The translations under genes were made by a program, and so were the position numbers. Shown one piece after another: positions 1 through 11,689 of a stretch of 64,000 nucleotides of DNA. The notes under the pieces are model-generated. The model worked only from the letters and a program-made list of their open reading frames with translations. It had not been told where the DNA came from and made no database searches. Source of the DNA: Cornus controversa (taxonomy: Eukaryota; Streptophyta; Magnoliopsida; Cornales; Cornaceae); NCBI GenBank assembly GCA_026545225.1, contig CM048849.1:16289336-16353335 (forward strand), read 5' to 3'. How positions within the stretch are numbered: the stretch's first letter is position 1; every line of letters begins with the position of its first letter.

Positions 1-452
1 CCACTACTAGGGCCGCCGGAATGAGCCCCCCCTTTCTCTCCTTCAGTTTCTCTCTCTCCCGATTTCTCTCTTTTTTCTCTTTTTCTTTTTCTTTTCTTCG
101 TTTCTTTTCTCTTCAGTCGAAATCCTCTCCTCCTTTCATTTCTTATCTTCTTTTCTTTTTAACCTACACCACATATTTATATATGTATATAATATAACAT
201 ATAATACCATATATGTGAACACACTCTCCACATACATATACTAATATGTATGTATAAAACACAATGTGTATACATACGCACCTCTCCACATATATATAAT
301 TCCATATATATATATATCCACATATTTTTGAATTTAATTTATTCAAAAAAAAATTAAATCTGATCAAAATTCACCTGAAATCGGTCAACATTAATCCGAG
401 TCGTCACAGATCTCCAGTTGTTCACCCACATCGGGTAATAGATCGTAGACAT
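1..452. other. Pyrimidine-rich and AT-microsatellite stretch before gypsy gag
   Basis: No gene is seen. About 30-160 is a long C/T-rich run and about 165-320 is a TA/CA-rich run. By position it may be the 5' leader or LTR end of the gypsy element that starts near 453, but no primer-binding site or LTR terminus could be recognised. Confidence 0.4.
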
Positions 453-1389
453 TTGCCAAATAGTCTAGTAGATATAAATGAGGTTGAGTCCTCTTTAGGA
501 GATGAGCTTAACGATTACCAAAGACCACCTCATCTAGAAGATAGGAATCAGAATAGGGGTAATTGGCACCTTCAAGACCCGCATAAAAATTTTTGTAATG
601 TTTTTGGAGACATAACTAAAAGGGTCAAAGTTGATACCCCTAGCTGACATGGATGACTATTTTGATTGGTATGACATGTTAGATAACTATCATGTCCTCT
701 TTGCCTGAATGAAGTTAGTTGGTTCTACCAAGTGTTATTGGCAAGGAATGACAAGAAATCTCGATCATCTAGGAGAACCACCTATTTTGTGGGCAAAGAT
801 TAAGCAAAAGTTAAAAGAAAAATATCTTCTAACATATTATAGAAGACAATTGCTTGATCAATGGATGAATGTATGACAAATGTCATCTAGTGTCTCTGAT
901 TACCTAGCTCATTTTGAAGAGCTTTCCATGCGATGTCACATTCATGAGGAACCTTGGGTAACTGTAACCAAGTTCATAAATGAATTGAAACCTGAAGTTA
1001 AGAAGGAGGTCAATTTACACTCACCTGACACATTAGAGGAAGCTTATCACAAGGCTATAGAAGTTAAGAGATATAACAGAGTTCCTACCACCAGGCTAAT
1101 AACTTCCTATGTCGGGGAGTCTCCGCAATCCAGAACAGTTACCTTTGAGAGGTCTAGGGGAGTTCCACAGTCAGGACCAACTATCTTGCGAGATAGCAAC
1201 AATCTGACTCCAAGAGATAACACTTCTAAGACTACAAAAGTTACAATCTCAAGCTCCTGTCAGAGTGGGTCCGCCATTGAGTGTTTTAATTACCATGGCA
1301 AGGGTTATATTTCTTCTCGTTATCCACATTGTACATTGACCCTAGGCAATGAGATAGAGGATCCTACCCTCAACAATGATGTTAACTAG
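453..1389 (+). pseudogene. Ty3/gypsy gag, decayed
   Basis: Remnant of a gypsy capsid gene (Retrotrans_gag family). The best part is 650-1090: a DDYFDWYDML stretch, then LWAKIKQKLKEKY, VSDYLAHFEELSMRC and TLEEAYHKAIEVKRY, in the usual order for plant gypsy Gag. Near 1280-1330 a CFNYHGKGY stretch looks like a zinc knuckle that has lost cysteines. The frame is broken: a shift near 640 and TGA stops at 706-708 and 874-876. Protease, RT, RNase H and integrase pieces follow on the same strand, so this is the 5' end of one element. It cannot make a functional Gag. Confidence 0.85.
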
Positions 1390-1470
1390 GTGGTTGACCC
1401 CTTAGGAATGTCAGGTTCTGAAGAGGAAAATGAGGAAGATTGGTGAAACGACGACTCCCGCATCAATGTC

Positions 1471-1692
1471 ATGAGGTGCCTATTATCGATCCCTACGAGG
1501 AATGACGATTGGAAGCGCACCGGTATTTTTCACACTTTTGTTAAATGCAGGAAAAAAGTTTGTAAAGTCGTCATTGATGGAGGAAGTACTATGGATGTGG
1601 TGTCAAAATCAGGAGTTACTAGGATAAAGTTAAACCTAAACCACATCCAAACCTATACAAGGCAGCTTGGGTGGATAAGACTTCCTTACTAG
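1471..1692 (+). pseudogene. Ty3/gypsy aspartic protease, decayed
   Basis: Short open segment between gag and RT with CKVVIDGGSTMDVVS, which matches the retropepsin active-site neighbourhood of plant gypsy elements. The usual D-S/T-G triad reads D-G-G, so the catalytic motif appears altered. It ends at a stop at 1690-1692 and the following RT segment is in another frame. In the intact element it would process the polyprotein. Confidence 0.75.
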
Positions 1693-1721
1693 TCACAGAG
1701 AGATGTTTGGTCCCAATTTAG

Positions 1722-3008
1722 ATGGGTGACTATATCAGTCAAATATGGTGTGACGTCCTACATACAATGGATGTTGTTCATGTACTCTCAGGTCGCCCTT
1801 GGTTGTATGATTTGAATGTGACCAACCATGGAAAGGAGAACACTTATGTTTTCAAGTATAATCGGAGAAACATAACTCTAAATCCTACAAAACCCATTGA
1901 AAAAGAGAGAGGATGTAGGTGTTCCCCTCAAGCCCCTAAGAAGAAACAACTCCATCTTCTAAATGGGAAGAATTTTGAAAAAGAAAGTGAAAAGTCTGGT
2001 TTGATGCTAGCCCTTGTGGCTAAAGAAGTTTCTTTAGTTCCATCTGATATGGTAGTGACTCCACCACCTGAAGTCACTAAATTGCTTGAGGATTTTCAAG
2101 ATGTGATACCGAAAGAGTTACCAAATGAGTTACCTCCTATACAGGATATCCAACATACCATTGATCTAGTCCCAGGATCACAATTGCCAAATCTTCCACA
2201 TTATTGTATGAATCCTAGGGAATGTATTGAGATAAAAAGGCAAGTTGATGGACTATTGCAGGAAGGTTTCATTCGAGATAGTCTCAGTCCATGTGTCGTT
2301 CCTGCACTTCTAACTCTTAAGAAAGATGGCTCATGGAGAATGTGTGTGGATAGGCGTGCCATTAATAAGATCACTATCAAGTATAGATTTCTTATTCCTC
2401 GTCTTGATGACATGTTGGATCTAGTGGCAAGCTCCCAATGGTTCTCCAAAATTAACTTGCGCAATGGGTATCATTAAATTCGAATTAGGCTTGGAATTGA
2501 ATGGAAAATCGCCTTTAAAACTCAGGATGGATTGTATGAATGGTTAGTAATGCCTTTTGGGTTGTCTAATGCTCCTAGTACATTTATGAGGGTTATGACT
2601 CAAGTTCTTCATCCATTCATAGGAAAATTTTTGGTAGTTTAATTTAACGATGTATTAATTTTTAGCCGGTCTAAGAGAGAGCACTTAGGTCATCTTAGTC
2701 ATGTTCTTGAGATCTTGAGAGATGAAAATTTATACGTTAATCTCAAGAAATGTTCATTCATCCAGACCGAAGTGATTTTCATAGGATTTATTGTATTTGC
2801 GCATGGTATTGCAGCTGACTCCCAAAAAGTTAAAGCTATTATAGAGTGGCTAGGACTGAATTCTATCTCTAAGGTTCGCAGCTTTCATAGTTTAGCCACT
2901 TTTTATAGACGCTTTATCAAAGGGTTCTGTTCCATCATGGCTCCCATTACAGACTGCATGAAAAAAAGGAGTTCCAATGGACCGCTGCTGCATCTAGAGC
3001 CTTCATAG
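1722..3008 (+). pseudogene. Ty3/gypsy reverse transcriptase, decayed
   Basis: Clear RVT_1 remains. The fingers/palm part has FQDVIPKELP, LLQEGFIRDSLSPC, KKDGSWRMCVDRRAINKIT and FSKINLRNGYH, continuing past a stop as [16 protein letters not shown]. The YxDD-box region at 2637-2655 is doubly damaged: a TAA at 2640-2642 lies just before it, and the first catalytic aspartate of the FDD motif is asparagine (AAC at 2646-2648). The thumb/connection part runs 2715-3008 ([16 protein letters not shown]). Catalytically dead. Confidence 0.92.
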
Positions 3009-3420
3009 AGGTTAAACAACCAGTCTTACAACATCTTTACTTTAATAAAGTCTTTGAGGTTGCATGTGATACGTCGGGATTAGGCATCGACGGTGTCTTA
3101 AGTCAAGAAGGCCACCCTACTGCGTACTATAGCGAGAAGCTTAGTGAGGCTAAACGGAGGTACTCCACATACGAAAAGGAATTTTACACTGTTGCAAAGG
3201 CACTTCACCATTGGCATTACTATTTATTACCTCAGGAGTTTGTCTTGTATTCTAATCATCAAGCCTTGAGGTATCTTCAGTTTTAGAGAAAATTAAATAC
3301 TAAACATGCGAGATGGGTTACCTTCCTTCAGGAGTACACTTTTATCCTCAACCATCGTGCTTGTACAGAGAATAAACCAGTTAATGCCCTTAGTCGAGTC
3401 GTAGCCGTCCTTCAGGCTAT
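3005..3420 (+). pseudogene. Ty3/gypsy RNase H, decayed
   Basis: Reading across frame breaks shows FEVACDTSGLGIDGVLSQ, YYSEKLSEAKRRYSTYEKEF and a SNHQALRYLQF stretch, followed by HARWVTFLQEYTF and ENKPVNALSRV. This is the RNase H domain that follows RT in plant chromovirus/Tat-type gypsy elements; the strand and order agree with the neighbouring pieces. A TAG after LRYLQF and frame changes make it a pseudogene. Confidence 0.85.
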
Positions 3421-3505
3421 GAGTACTCATGTGATAGGATTTGAGAGGGTGAAAATGATTATGCTACTTGTCCAGACTTTGGTATCATATTTTTAAAGAT
3501 TCAAA

Positions 3506-3993
3506 ATGGAAACCGTCATGATTATGTTGATTTTGTTATTCGAGATGGTTATCTATTTCGAGCCTCTCGACTTTGCATGGAAAGACGTTAGTATGGATTT
3601 TGTCCTTGGTCTACCTAAGACCGCGAGAGGGCATGATTCTATTTTAATTGTGGTGGACAGATTTTCTAAAATGGCACATTTTATTCCTTGTAGTAAAACA
3701 GCTGATGCCTCTCATGTGGCTAAGTTATTTTTTAAGGAAATTATTCGGCTCCATGGGTTGCCTACTTCCATTGTTTCTAACTGTGATGTCAAGTTTGTTA
3801 GTTACTTTTGGAAGACATTCTGGAGGCTTTTTGGGACGAGCTTAAAATTTTCCTCCACTTTTCATCCTCATACTGATGGTTAAACTGAGGTTGTTAATCC
3901 AAGCTTGGGAGACTTGCTTCGATGTCTAGTAGGAGAGCGTTAGGGTACATTGGATCTATTGTTGCCAACTAAAAAATTTGCTTATAATAATTC
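3506..3993 (+). pseudogene. Ty3/gypsy integrase core, N-terminally deleted and cut by an LTR
   Basis: The DDE integrase core is clear: [47 protein letters not shown] and [10 protein letters not shown], then TEVVNPSLGDLLRCLVGE past a stop. The part just upstream ([18 protein letters not shown]) normally precedes the HHCC zinc domain, but here it runs straight into the core, so the zinc domain has been deleted near 3575. The element stops at about 3993, where TGTTAGAATC of a copia LTR begins. Confidence 0.9.
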
Positions 3994-4212
3994 TGTTAGA
4001 ATCACCAGCTATAACTATTATCCTGATTTTATGGGATTGTATTCTAGGCTGTTAGTTTCTGGATAATATATTCCAAATTTCTAGGCTATTAGTTTCTAGA
4101 TTTGTAAGCTGTATATCCCAGATTTAAAGGCTATTTTTTGCCTATATATGTTGTCCCTGTACATTGCTAAAAATAGATCAAAAATTCCCATTATTTCACA
4201 TGGTATCAGAGC
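3994..4212 (+). mobile_element. Ty1/copia-like LTR end and tRNA-Met primer-binding site
   Basis: Starts TGTTAGAATC right after the broken gypsy integrase and ends near 4200, followed at 4201-4212 by TGGTATCAGAGC, the standard plant primer-binding site complementary to initiator tRNA-Met. A diverged internal duplication (TAGGCT-TTAGTTTCT twice near 4045-4105) is visible. At about 207 bp it is short, in the range of small copia or TRIM LTRs. No matching 3' LTR was found in the window. Confidence 0.7.
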
Positions 4213-4364
4213 TAAATGCTCGCTAGAATCCGTGTAAATTTGTGGCCTGCATTGCCTCAAAAAAGGAATTTCTTCTAGTTTTTTTCTGGCCTAAATTGCC
4301 ATTTTCTTTCTTTCTCTAGTTCTATTTTTCCAGCCTACTTTGCCATTTTTCTAGAACCAGTTTT
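4213..4364. other. Leader-like sequence after the PBS; no gene
   Basis: AT-rich sequence directly 3' of the copia primer-binding site, as expected of an untranslated leader. It ends where an oppositely oriented copia RT fragment begins. Confidence 0.4.
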
Positions 4365-5280
4365 CCTTTTCAATTGGATGACCACCTAACAAACTTGTTT
4401 CTTCTAATAAGTTCAACACATATTTCCTTTGAGACAAGTTTATACCTTCCTTAGATCTAGCAATTTCAATGCCTAAGAAATATCTGAGTTTACCCAAGTC
4501 ATTAGTGTGAAATTGATGCTATAGAAATGACTTCAACTTAGAAATGCCCTCAAAGTCATCACCTTTGATAACAATGTCATCCACATACACTACAAGAAAA
4601 ATGAAACCTGCTCTAATATGTTGTTGAAATACCGAATGATTTGTCTGGCATGTACTAAGGCCAAATTCCAATGTTGCCTCAAAAAAATTTTTGAACCAAG
4701 CCTTTGGGGATTGTTTCAACCCATAGAGATCCTTCTTTAGGCGAAAAGCATTGTGACGATACTCCCCCTAAGCAACAAAGCCAAGTGGTTGCTCCATATA
4801 GACCTCTTCAACTAAGTTGTCATGTAGGAAGGCATATTTGACATCCAACTGAAATAAGGGCTAGTTAAGATTAGCAGCAAGAGAAAGTAGAACTCAAATT
4901 AAAGAAATCTTGGTAAAAAAGTCTCATCATAATTAACCCCATAGGTCTGCGTATAACCCTCAGCAACAAGCTGAGCTTTGAATCACTCAATAAAACTATT
5001 AGAAGAGATATTTGACAGTATATACCCACTTACAACCAATGGGCTTGGTACCAAAAGGCAGTGGAACAAGTTCCCATGTTCCATTATGATGTAAGGCATC
5101 CATTTTAACTTCCATTGATTTCTACCAACCTAGATCAAATAAACCATCTTGCATATTCTTAGGAACAAGAGTGATACCATTGCATTAACTCTTTGGAGGC
5201 AAGTTCTTCTCAATTGGTTAGAATTGATGAAGATCAAGATTCAACTCATAAGTATGAGTTGCACATGATTCACGTCTACA
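4365..5280 (-). pseudogene. Ty1/copia reverse transcriptase fragment
   Basis: On the minus strand the order is FQLDVKYAFLH, EEVYMEQPLGF, LKKDLYGLKQSPKAW, VVYVDDIVIKGDD (the YVDD catalytic box, near 4570-4610) and, at the low-coordinate end, LSQRKYVLNLLEET. This is the copia RVT_2 domain; about 290 codons remain. A stop interrupts the PLGFVA stretch and other frame breaks occur. It is opposite in strand to the LTR/PBS at 3994-4212, so either two elements are juxtaposed or an inversion occurred. Confidence 0.9.
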
Positions 5281-5299
5281 CCAAGAGAAGGGGAAATGA

Positions 5300-5600
5300 T
5301 AAATAAAATTAAGGTTACATATTTATCTTTATTTTGGACTGTTCAATTTTGAGCGTTACATTCATATTTTCTTATTCTAGGGTTCCTTAGAATTTGAATA
5401 TGATTTTGCTTATAAATGAGGCCATATGTAATAAGGTTTCATTATATTTATAAAATTAAATTATTGTGAGTCTCTAAAAATCTCTCTTCCCCATTCTTCT
5501 TTCTCTCAATCTATCCATGCTCTTCTTACCCCCTTTTAGTTTTTTCATCTCATTCTTCTATCTTCTCAACCCAGTAATTTAGTATCAAAGCATTTTTGTC
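5300..5600 (+). mobile_element. Possible second LTR end with PBS-like site
   Basis: An AT-rich segment followed by a C/T-rich leader and, at about 5581-5591, AGTATCAAAGC, one or two changes from the tRNA-Met primer-binding consensus. This is how a decayed copia LTR end looks. The 5' LTR terminus was not recognised. Confidence 0.35.
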
Positions 5601-5727
5601 TTACATCAGAGCATCTTCCCATCCTACATCGCCTCTAAATCAGATACTTTCTTGAAGCCTCTCCATTGTTCTCTAATGGAGTTATTCACATGAGCAGGTT
5701 CTAGCCAAAATAAGCAATCATTGGATC

Positions 5728-6220
5728 TAGGGCTGCAAATGAACTGAGTTAAGTCGAGCTTTAGTCTTCTTGGGCTGGGCTCGTAACCCGCTCGTTCATT
5801 CTTTGTTCAACTCGAACTCAACTCGAGATCATAACGAGCTTGAAAAGCTGAGCCCGAGCTCGGTTCGTCATTATTTTCAAAAGCTCAAGCTCAGCTTGAC
5901 TCATTAAATAAATAAAAAAGTCAACTTGCATATCTTTTTCGTGTTCAAGCCGGTTCGAGCTCATGTTCAATATCGCTTTGACTCATTGAACTTATACAAG
6001 CTTTCACAAGCCTATATTTATGAACGTTTTCATTAGCTTATATTCATGAACACATACAAGCCTACACAAGTCGAGTCTAACAATGTTCAAAATCTTTCGT
6101 TTACTAAATGAGCTATCGAGCTCGAACTCGACTCATTTACTTACTGAATAAGCCCAAGCTGAGTTTTAAACTAGCCAATCCTGAGTTGTTCATGAACAGC
6201 TCGGTTCATTTGCAACTCTA
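5728..6220. mobile_element. hAT-like MITE with terminal inverted repeats
   Basis: 493-bp element. Left end TAGGGCTGCAAATGAACTGA and right end (read inward) TAGAGTTGCAAATGAACCGA match at 17 of 20 positions. Flanks are attggatc (5720-5727) and actggatg (6221-6228), 6 of 8 identical, the 8-bp target duplication size of the hAT superfamily. The interior is full of GAGCTCGA/CTCGAG-type motifs and has no transposase, so it is non-autonomous. It sits in a LINE-like relic. Confidence 0.8.
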
Positions 6221-6605
6221 ACTGGATGAAGTGGATCAACCGACTAATCTTAACTTCCTTGCCTTACCACATATATGGAAGGAAAGGAACAATATGGTTC
6301 AACTGAATGTATAAAGAGATATCTTGTCCATTTAGAAGGATGTAGTTAAATCTGTCAAGCTAGGGCTACTCTAATTCTCTAAAATCTATAACACAACGGA
6401 TGTAAAAAGTGTGGAACCCACCAGATTCCATCTTTTTTAGGCTCTTTTTGTATTACAATTTTTTTTTCTGTTTTGAGGGTTTTGGTCCAACCTATTATAT
6501 ATTTTTCTTCTTTCCTTTTGTCCTTTCCCTGGATTCTGGTTTATTGAATTTTTGTACATGGGGGTATGCCCTCTTTAGCTTGTACATTCTTTCTTAATAC
6601 AATTA
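6221..6605 (+). mobile_element. LINE (non-LTR retrotransposon) 3'-end relic
   Basis: The plus strand reads LALPHIWKERNNM, typical of the region after RT in plant L1 LINEs (WxxWKERNxR). It is followed by a T-rich 3' UTR with CTTTCTTAATACAATTACG and a short A-rich end near 6605. No complete ORF remains. The hAT MITE at 5728-6220 lies immediately upstream and may have inserted into it. Confidence 0.45.
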
Positions 6606-7682
6606 CGTTACTAAAACAAATAATTCAAACACGGATTTCAGCATACATAGTTCCATTGAATTGGAACATAAAATTAATCCAACATCCTACTCTAGATGTG
6701 CCAACTTAAGGAAGCATGGTTTTTAAGTAATAATAATAAAAAATCTACACAATAAATAAATTAAGAGAAGAGGTTATTTTACTTTAAGAGGTACTCTGCA
6801 CCTTCTGATCGCTCACTTTTTCCTCATAAATACCCTAACTTAGAGGGGAGATTGCAACGATCAATAAGAGATGTTAGACAAATCCAAGCAAACCTTCACG
6901 TGTCTCTCTAAAAATATGTTTCCCAGCCCAGTTCCCTCACCTTCCCTCCCTCTTCCCAACAACCCAGTAACAGAACATGCACATAGTGTATCAACTCTCT
7001 AGTAACCTATATAACCAATCTCAAATGAAGGTGTGGCCTTTATCCTACAGCCTTGTGATACAGTCCTAATTTTAGGTTATGTATTAATTAGAAATTATTT
7101 TGTTTTTTGGAAAGTAATTAAGGGAATTCTTATTATGCATGCTATTTCCTTCTGTCCCTCCATTTTCTCCTCTCCATAAGAATTGGCCCATAAATCCTTC
7201 CCTCCTCTCTTCCCTCTCCCCTTACAAACTCCAAAAAAAAAATTATATAGCTTAGAGGGTCCTTTAGAAGTTTGTATATGCTAAGACCATTCATGATTAG
7301 TGGGCCTACAATTAATGGCCAATGATTCCACCAATCATACCTAATTGTGATACACATTGAAAACTCTACAACACTTCAAAAATCCACACTCACTCTCACT
7401 CCTAATTAGCTCTTAATAACCCCACCTCCCACGCTTAATGCTTAAATTAACTCCTATTGACTCCCATGGCATGGTATCTCTCTACCTCCAAATTCACCTT
7501 GTTATTTTCTTTTTACTAGAGGATTGTTCCCACCCAAACCTAGCCTATTCCCCACCAAACACGTGACAGATCCCAATGTCCTGCACCAATTTTAATACAA
7601 GATGAACCTTTGTGAGGCTAGTATCGAGGGAGGATAATCAAACCCAAGACCTCAACTTTAAAGACCAAGTTCAATTTTGACC
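6606..7682. other. Intergenic, nothing recognised
   Basis: AT-rich sequence without recognisable coding regions, terminal repeats or primer-binding sites. Short open frames here have no coding-like composition. Confidence 0.5.
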
Positions 7683-10600
7683 CGTTTCTTTTTTTATTAT
7701 TTTTTTTTGAAAATGCATTTAAGTGTTTAAGCATGTGTTTTATATATGAATATCATGTGCTTGTATGTCGAGACCGTGACCAATTTTGGCCGGTTTTGCA
7801 TTTTTCGCATAATAATTGCCATAAATACATTTTGAGTAATGTTTAACATGTTTTGAGTGTGGGGAACATGTCTGGGGAGTGTTTTAAAGGTTTTGGAAAC
7901 TTTTCGAAAGATTTGGAGAAGTTTGACTTTTTGGTCAAACCGGCCCGGGATGTGACTTAAGTGGGCCCGGGAATCCGGAAAATTTCTGAAAATAATTATT
8001 TTTGGGAATGGCTTAGATTAAATGTTTAGAGAGTAGAGGAAGTGATTTTAAGACCGTAGGAGTTTTTGAAATCAAAAACGGAGCCCGGGAAGGTACGTTA
8101 AGTGGCCGAGGGGCATTTTAGTCATTTTCCATGCCTTAGATATTTTAAATATCTGGCTGAGGTTGATCCCAGCTATTTCACATGGATCCTTCTCTCTCTA
8201 ACATTTCCCTCTTCTCCTCTCTACCTTCTCTCTACATTTCGGAGCCGTTCGGGTGCGATTCGGGTTTTGCCGAAGAAGGGAGATACGTAGGGGACGACTA
8301 GGGCTTCCCTTTGAACCGATCAAATTTGCGATTCGGAAAGGTAGACGTCGCTGGAATTTTGGTGAAGTGCTTGGAAGGCCTTCATTTTCGAGGTAGGGGT
8401 TCTTCTTCTCTTCTAATTATCGATTCTAGGGTTTCGGGTGAAGAAGAGAGGTGTAGGTTGTCTTTCACATGCTTTAGGATGGTGAGAGGTGTGGAAAGTT
8501 GTATTTTCTCCTTCTCTAGAGTCCTATCTTTTCACAATTGTGTCCATTGTGTTGGTGGTAGCATGTGGGTTTGAAGTGGGTGAGTGTAAGAAATTGATAC
8601 ATAGGCATTATGTGCTCAATTTGGATTATATGTGAAAAATGTGTGCCAAGTGTCATATATGTGATTATATGTGGAAATGTGGTTGTTGAATGCATATTAG
8701 TTCTATGTACTAAAATTATGCATTGAGTGTAGCATGAGTAAAATATGCTAATTTTGAAGTTGTATGCATATGAGATGATATATGCATGTGTTATACATAT
8801 ATGTGCTATATGTGGTGTATGATGATGAGGAACATGCTTTTTACTTCTTTTAGTATCAATGAGCATGAGTAAAGCATGAAATAAAATGCCATGTGTTTTA
8901 TGCATTCATATTGCATATGTGGGAAGTTGCAGAAAAAATGACGCAAATGAAGTACATGGGGCTTCGGAGTGGTCCAACCGTGTGGTGGAATGTGGTGAAA
9001 TTATCCACTATGTATGGCCCTCGGAGTGGACCCGCCATACTAAGGCCTAATGCCTAGGATTGGAGTATGTCCAATACTAATGACCCCTCGGAGTAGTCCC
9101 GGTCATTGGATGGTTATCGGAGAATGTCCAAGATTTGTGAGCTTCAGAGTTGCCCCCTCACTCTATGGCAATCCTATACATTTCTATGGTAGAATGACCT
9201 TTCGGAGTTGTCCTTGTCACTGGATGGTTAGAGGAGGTGTCTAAGGTTACATGATCCTCGGAGCGGGCCAATCATGTGGGGTATCGGATGAGGACCAAGA
9301 GAGAGCATTTACTTTTTTTAATGCTTTTATGTTTGAACATGTTATACATGATTCATGAAATATGCAATCCTCTTTAATTGCAATTGTTAAATTGTTTATG
9401 AGATTGTGGATGTGGCATGTAGTGTATTCATATGCATTCCATGTAGGTCGGTGTCGAGTTGGCACTTAGAAGGGTTGGGGAACCTTTACTGAGCCGCAGT
9501 GGTGCTCACCCCTTTATTCTAAACTCTTTTACAGATAAAGCGCCGATGACGGATGGGACTTGAGTGTCCAAGAACAGTTCTAGTTATATTTTGCTATATT
9601 TTGGACATATGTACTCTTGGCTATCTATGCCGGCTTGTGGCACGGTAATGATCTAGTTGTAGTCATGGTAGAATTTGTTGCACTTTGAACCTTTTGCATG
9701 AATTCTTGTAATGACTATAAACTTGGAAAGACCATATGAATGATATGTATCTTTTGAGAAAAATGTGTAATGGAGATGTATGGTACCATAGGACCATTTT
9801 CCTCATTTGTTATGATTTCTTGTATGGTTAATCATGAGCAAATGAAGTATGGAAAGTATGTATGCATGAGTTGTGAAGTGAAGATGGTAAGAAAAATAGA
9901 TGGAATTTCATTTCAAGTTTGAAATGCATGTTATGTGAATTTACTTGATGGCCATTGAGGCATTAAAGTAGCCATTGGGGGGACACATGCCCAAAAGTGT
10001 CCATTTTGAGTTCAAGGAGTGAATGGAATTATGTATATAGCAAGAGAATTGTGTTAGCTTCGATTTGATAGGTCATGGACCTTGTTTGGATTTAAATTGA
10101 GAAAGATATGCATGTTTTAGTACAAGAGTGGTTAATCTGACCCACACCCACTAATTTGAGCATAACTTGAGTTGTGGTTGGTATTTTTGGATGATTCAAT
10201 TTTTTTTAGAAACTAGACATGTTGAGGATGATCCATGTCAAATTTCAAGTCAAGCGGACTTACGGATTGAGAGATATTTGCATTTGAAGTCAGGTTGAGG
10301 AGTGCTGTCAAAAATCCGGGTCTGGTGCAGTTTGAGGCCGCTCAAAGTCAACTTTGAGGCCCCTGGAAATCTTTGAGGCGGCTCAAAGTTGAGTTTGACG
10401 CACTTCAAAGTGCTATTTTTGAAATTTTGAACTCACTGGAAGTTCCAGGCGCCTCAAAATCGAGTTGGAGGCGCGTCAAAGTCCTGTAAACCTTAAAAAT
10501 GAGAAATTTTATGATTTTTCATGATCTAAGAGTGGAAATGGAATGTCATGGATGCATAGACAGATGTGTGGCCCATTGGGATGGATAGTGATGAGAATAC

Positions 10601-10711
10601 GCATAGATAATTACATGCGTATGATTAGCTTAGGGAATTGAGGAGGTTCATTGGGGTTAGTGAATGGTTCACCTCCGGTTTCCCCGGGAGTCGGGAAATT
10701 GGGGCGTGACA
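7683..10711 (+). mobile_element. Long LTR (copy 1) of a gypsy-like / LARD family
   Basis: Assigned by similarity to the minus-strand copies at 36198-40336 and 41196-44260. All share a start with pyrimidine/GACCGG-rich sequence, a block with AAAACGGAG-CGGGA-GGTAC, a leader ending in GAGGTAGGGGT (8391 here), a tandem TCGGAG region, a GAGCC...TGCTCACC block near 9490 and an end in ...GGGGCGTGACA (here 10701-10711). In the minus copies that end abuts a tRNA-Met PBS. Length about 3 kb, as in Tekay/Del-type gypsy elements. No PBS follows here, so it is a 3' or solo LTR. The exact 5' edge is uncertain. Confidence 0.6.
8954..9277 (+). repeat. Six hairpin units with a conserved TCGGAG core
   Basis: Within LTR copy 1, six short inverted repeats enclose a similar core (CCTCGGAGTGGTCC-like). 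Positions and arms: 8954-8983 acatgg/ccgtgt (G:U pairs as RNA), 9013-9039 tatggc/gccata, 9079-9107 aatgacc/ggtcatt, 9137-9161 gtgag/ctcac, 9195-9219 tgac/gtca, 9249-9277 acatgat/atcatgt. The arms differ between units but pair within each; the core is conserved. Confidence 0.75.
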
Positions 10712-10724
10712 TTGTATTTATTTT

Positions 10725-11340
10725 TAAGTCCAGGGAGCTTTCTGAGCCATTCAGCTCATTTTGGGATTCTTGAGTTGACGGGGCCTGAGATGCCAAACGA
10801 GTGGGTTTGGGAAACTAGAAAATTTTTGAAATTATTTATTTTCTGTTTTAAACCATTTTAAGAGATTAGAAGAGAGATGGAATGAATTTTGAAACCATAA
10901 ACGTTTCCAAAATTGAAAACGGAGTCGGGAGGGTACATTAATTGGCGTAGGGGCGTTTTGGTATTTTCACATGTTGGATATTATAAGTATCATAAGATAG
11001 CTATTTGACCATTAATTTGGAGACTGAACAGCCAGCCATCTCTCTCTCCCTCTTGTCTTTCATCTCTTCTCTCTTTCTATAAGATTTGGAGCCCTAAAAG
11101 TGTGATTTGTGAAGTGCTGCAGAAGGACGAAGTGTTCTACAAGGCAAGAGTTTCGATTTGATCAGTTCAAAGTCAAATTTGGACAATTTTTGATTCGGTG
11201 GATTTAGGTTTTTTTTGTTTGGAAACTCTTCTAAACTGAGGTAGGGATGTCTAGCCCATAATTTTCGAGGTTTGTGTGAGTATGTTGGATGTTTAGGGCA
11301 TCTGGCTAGGCTTACAAGTGTTTAAATGGTGTATTATGTT
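10725..11340 (+). mobile_element. Partial second LTR of the same family
   Basis: Repeats the 7960-8480 part of LTR copy 1 in the same order: a GGGAATCCGG-like block, AAAACGGAGTCGGGAGGGTAC (near 10916), GGCGTAGGGGCGTTTTGGT, a TCTCTCTCCCTC leader and GAGGTAGGGATG at about 11238. It follows copy 1 directly and lacks both LTR ends. Confidence 0.6.
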
Positions 11341-11444
11341 GATTAGCATGATATAATGTATAATTTTATATGATGCTAATGATGGTTATGTGCTTATGTG
11401 CCACATTCTCAGTAAGCAGTTTAGTGGCCTTATGGATCATATTA

Positions 11445-11572
11445 AATGCACTAGTTTACTTAATATATAGCTTCAATTTCAATATGATTCCTTAATCAAA
11501 AAACTTTCAATGCACTACTTTACTTAATATATAGCTTCAATTTCAGTATTATTCCTTCATCAAAAAACTTTC
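11445..11572. repeat. 64-bp tandem duplication
   Basis: Two head-to-tail copies of AATGCACTA-TTTACTTAATA... starting at 11445 and 11509, with only a few differences. Between the LTR fragment and the asparaginase remnant; no gene. Confidence 0.85.
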
Positions 11573-11689
11573 AACTTTTCTTGTGTTATTTGTTGCATAA
11601 TGTAATGTTTCATCTTATACCAAGTCCTATTCTATCCCACAAAAACCAAAAACTTAAATCATGAGAGTAGAGTGGATCTCATGGTGTGT

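Noticed and set aside
4585..4600. CACTACAAGAAAAA, looks like a CACTA terminus
   Set aside because: It is the antisense of the copia RT codons for FLVVYVDD; no subterminal repeats follow.
8311..8574. 87-codon open frame
   Set aside because: Lies in the LTR leader; the matching frame is not kept in the other LTR copies.
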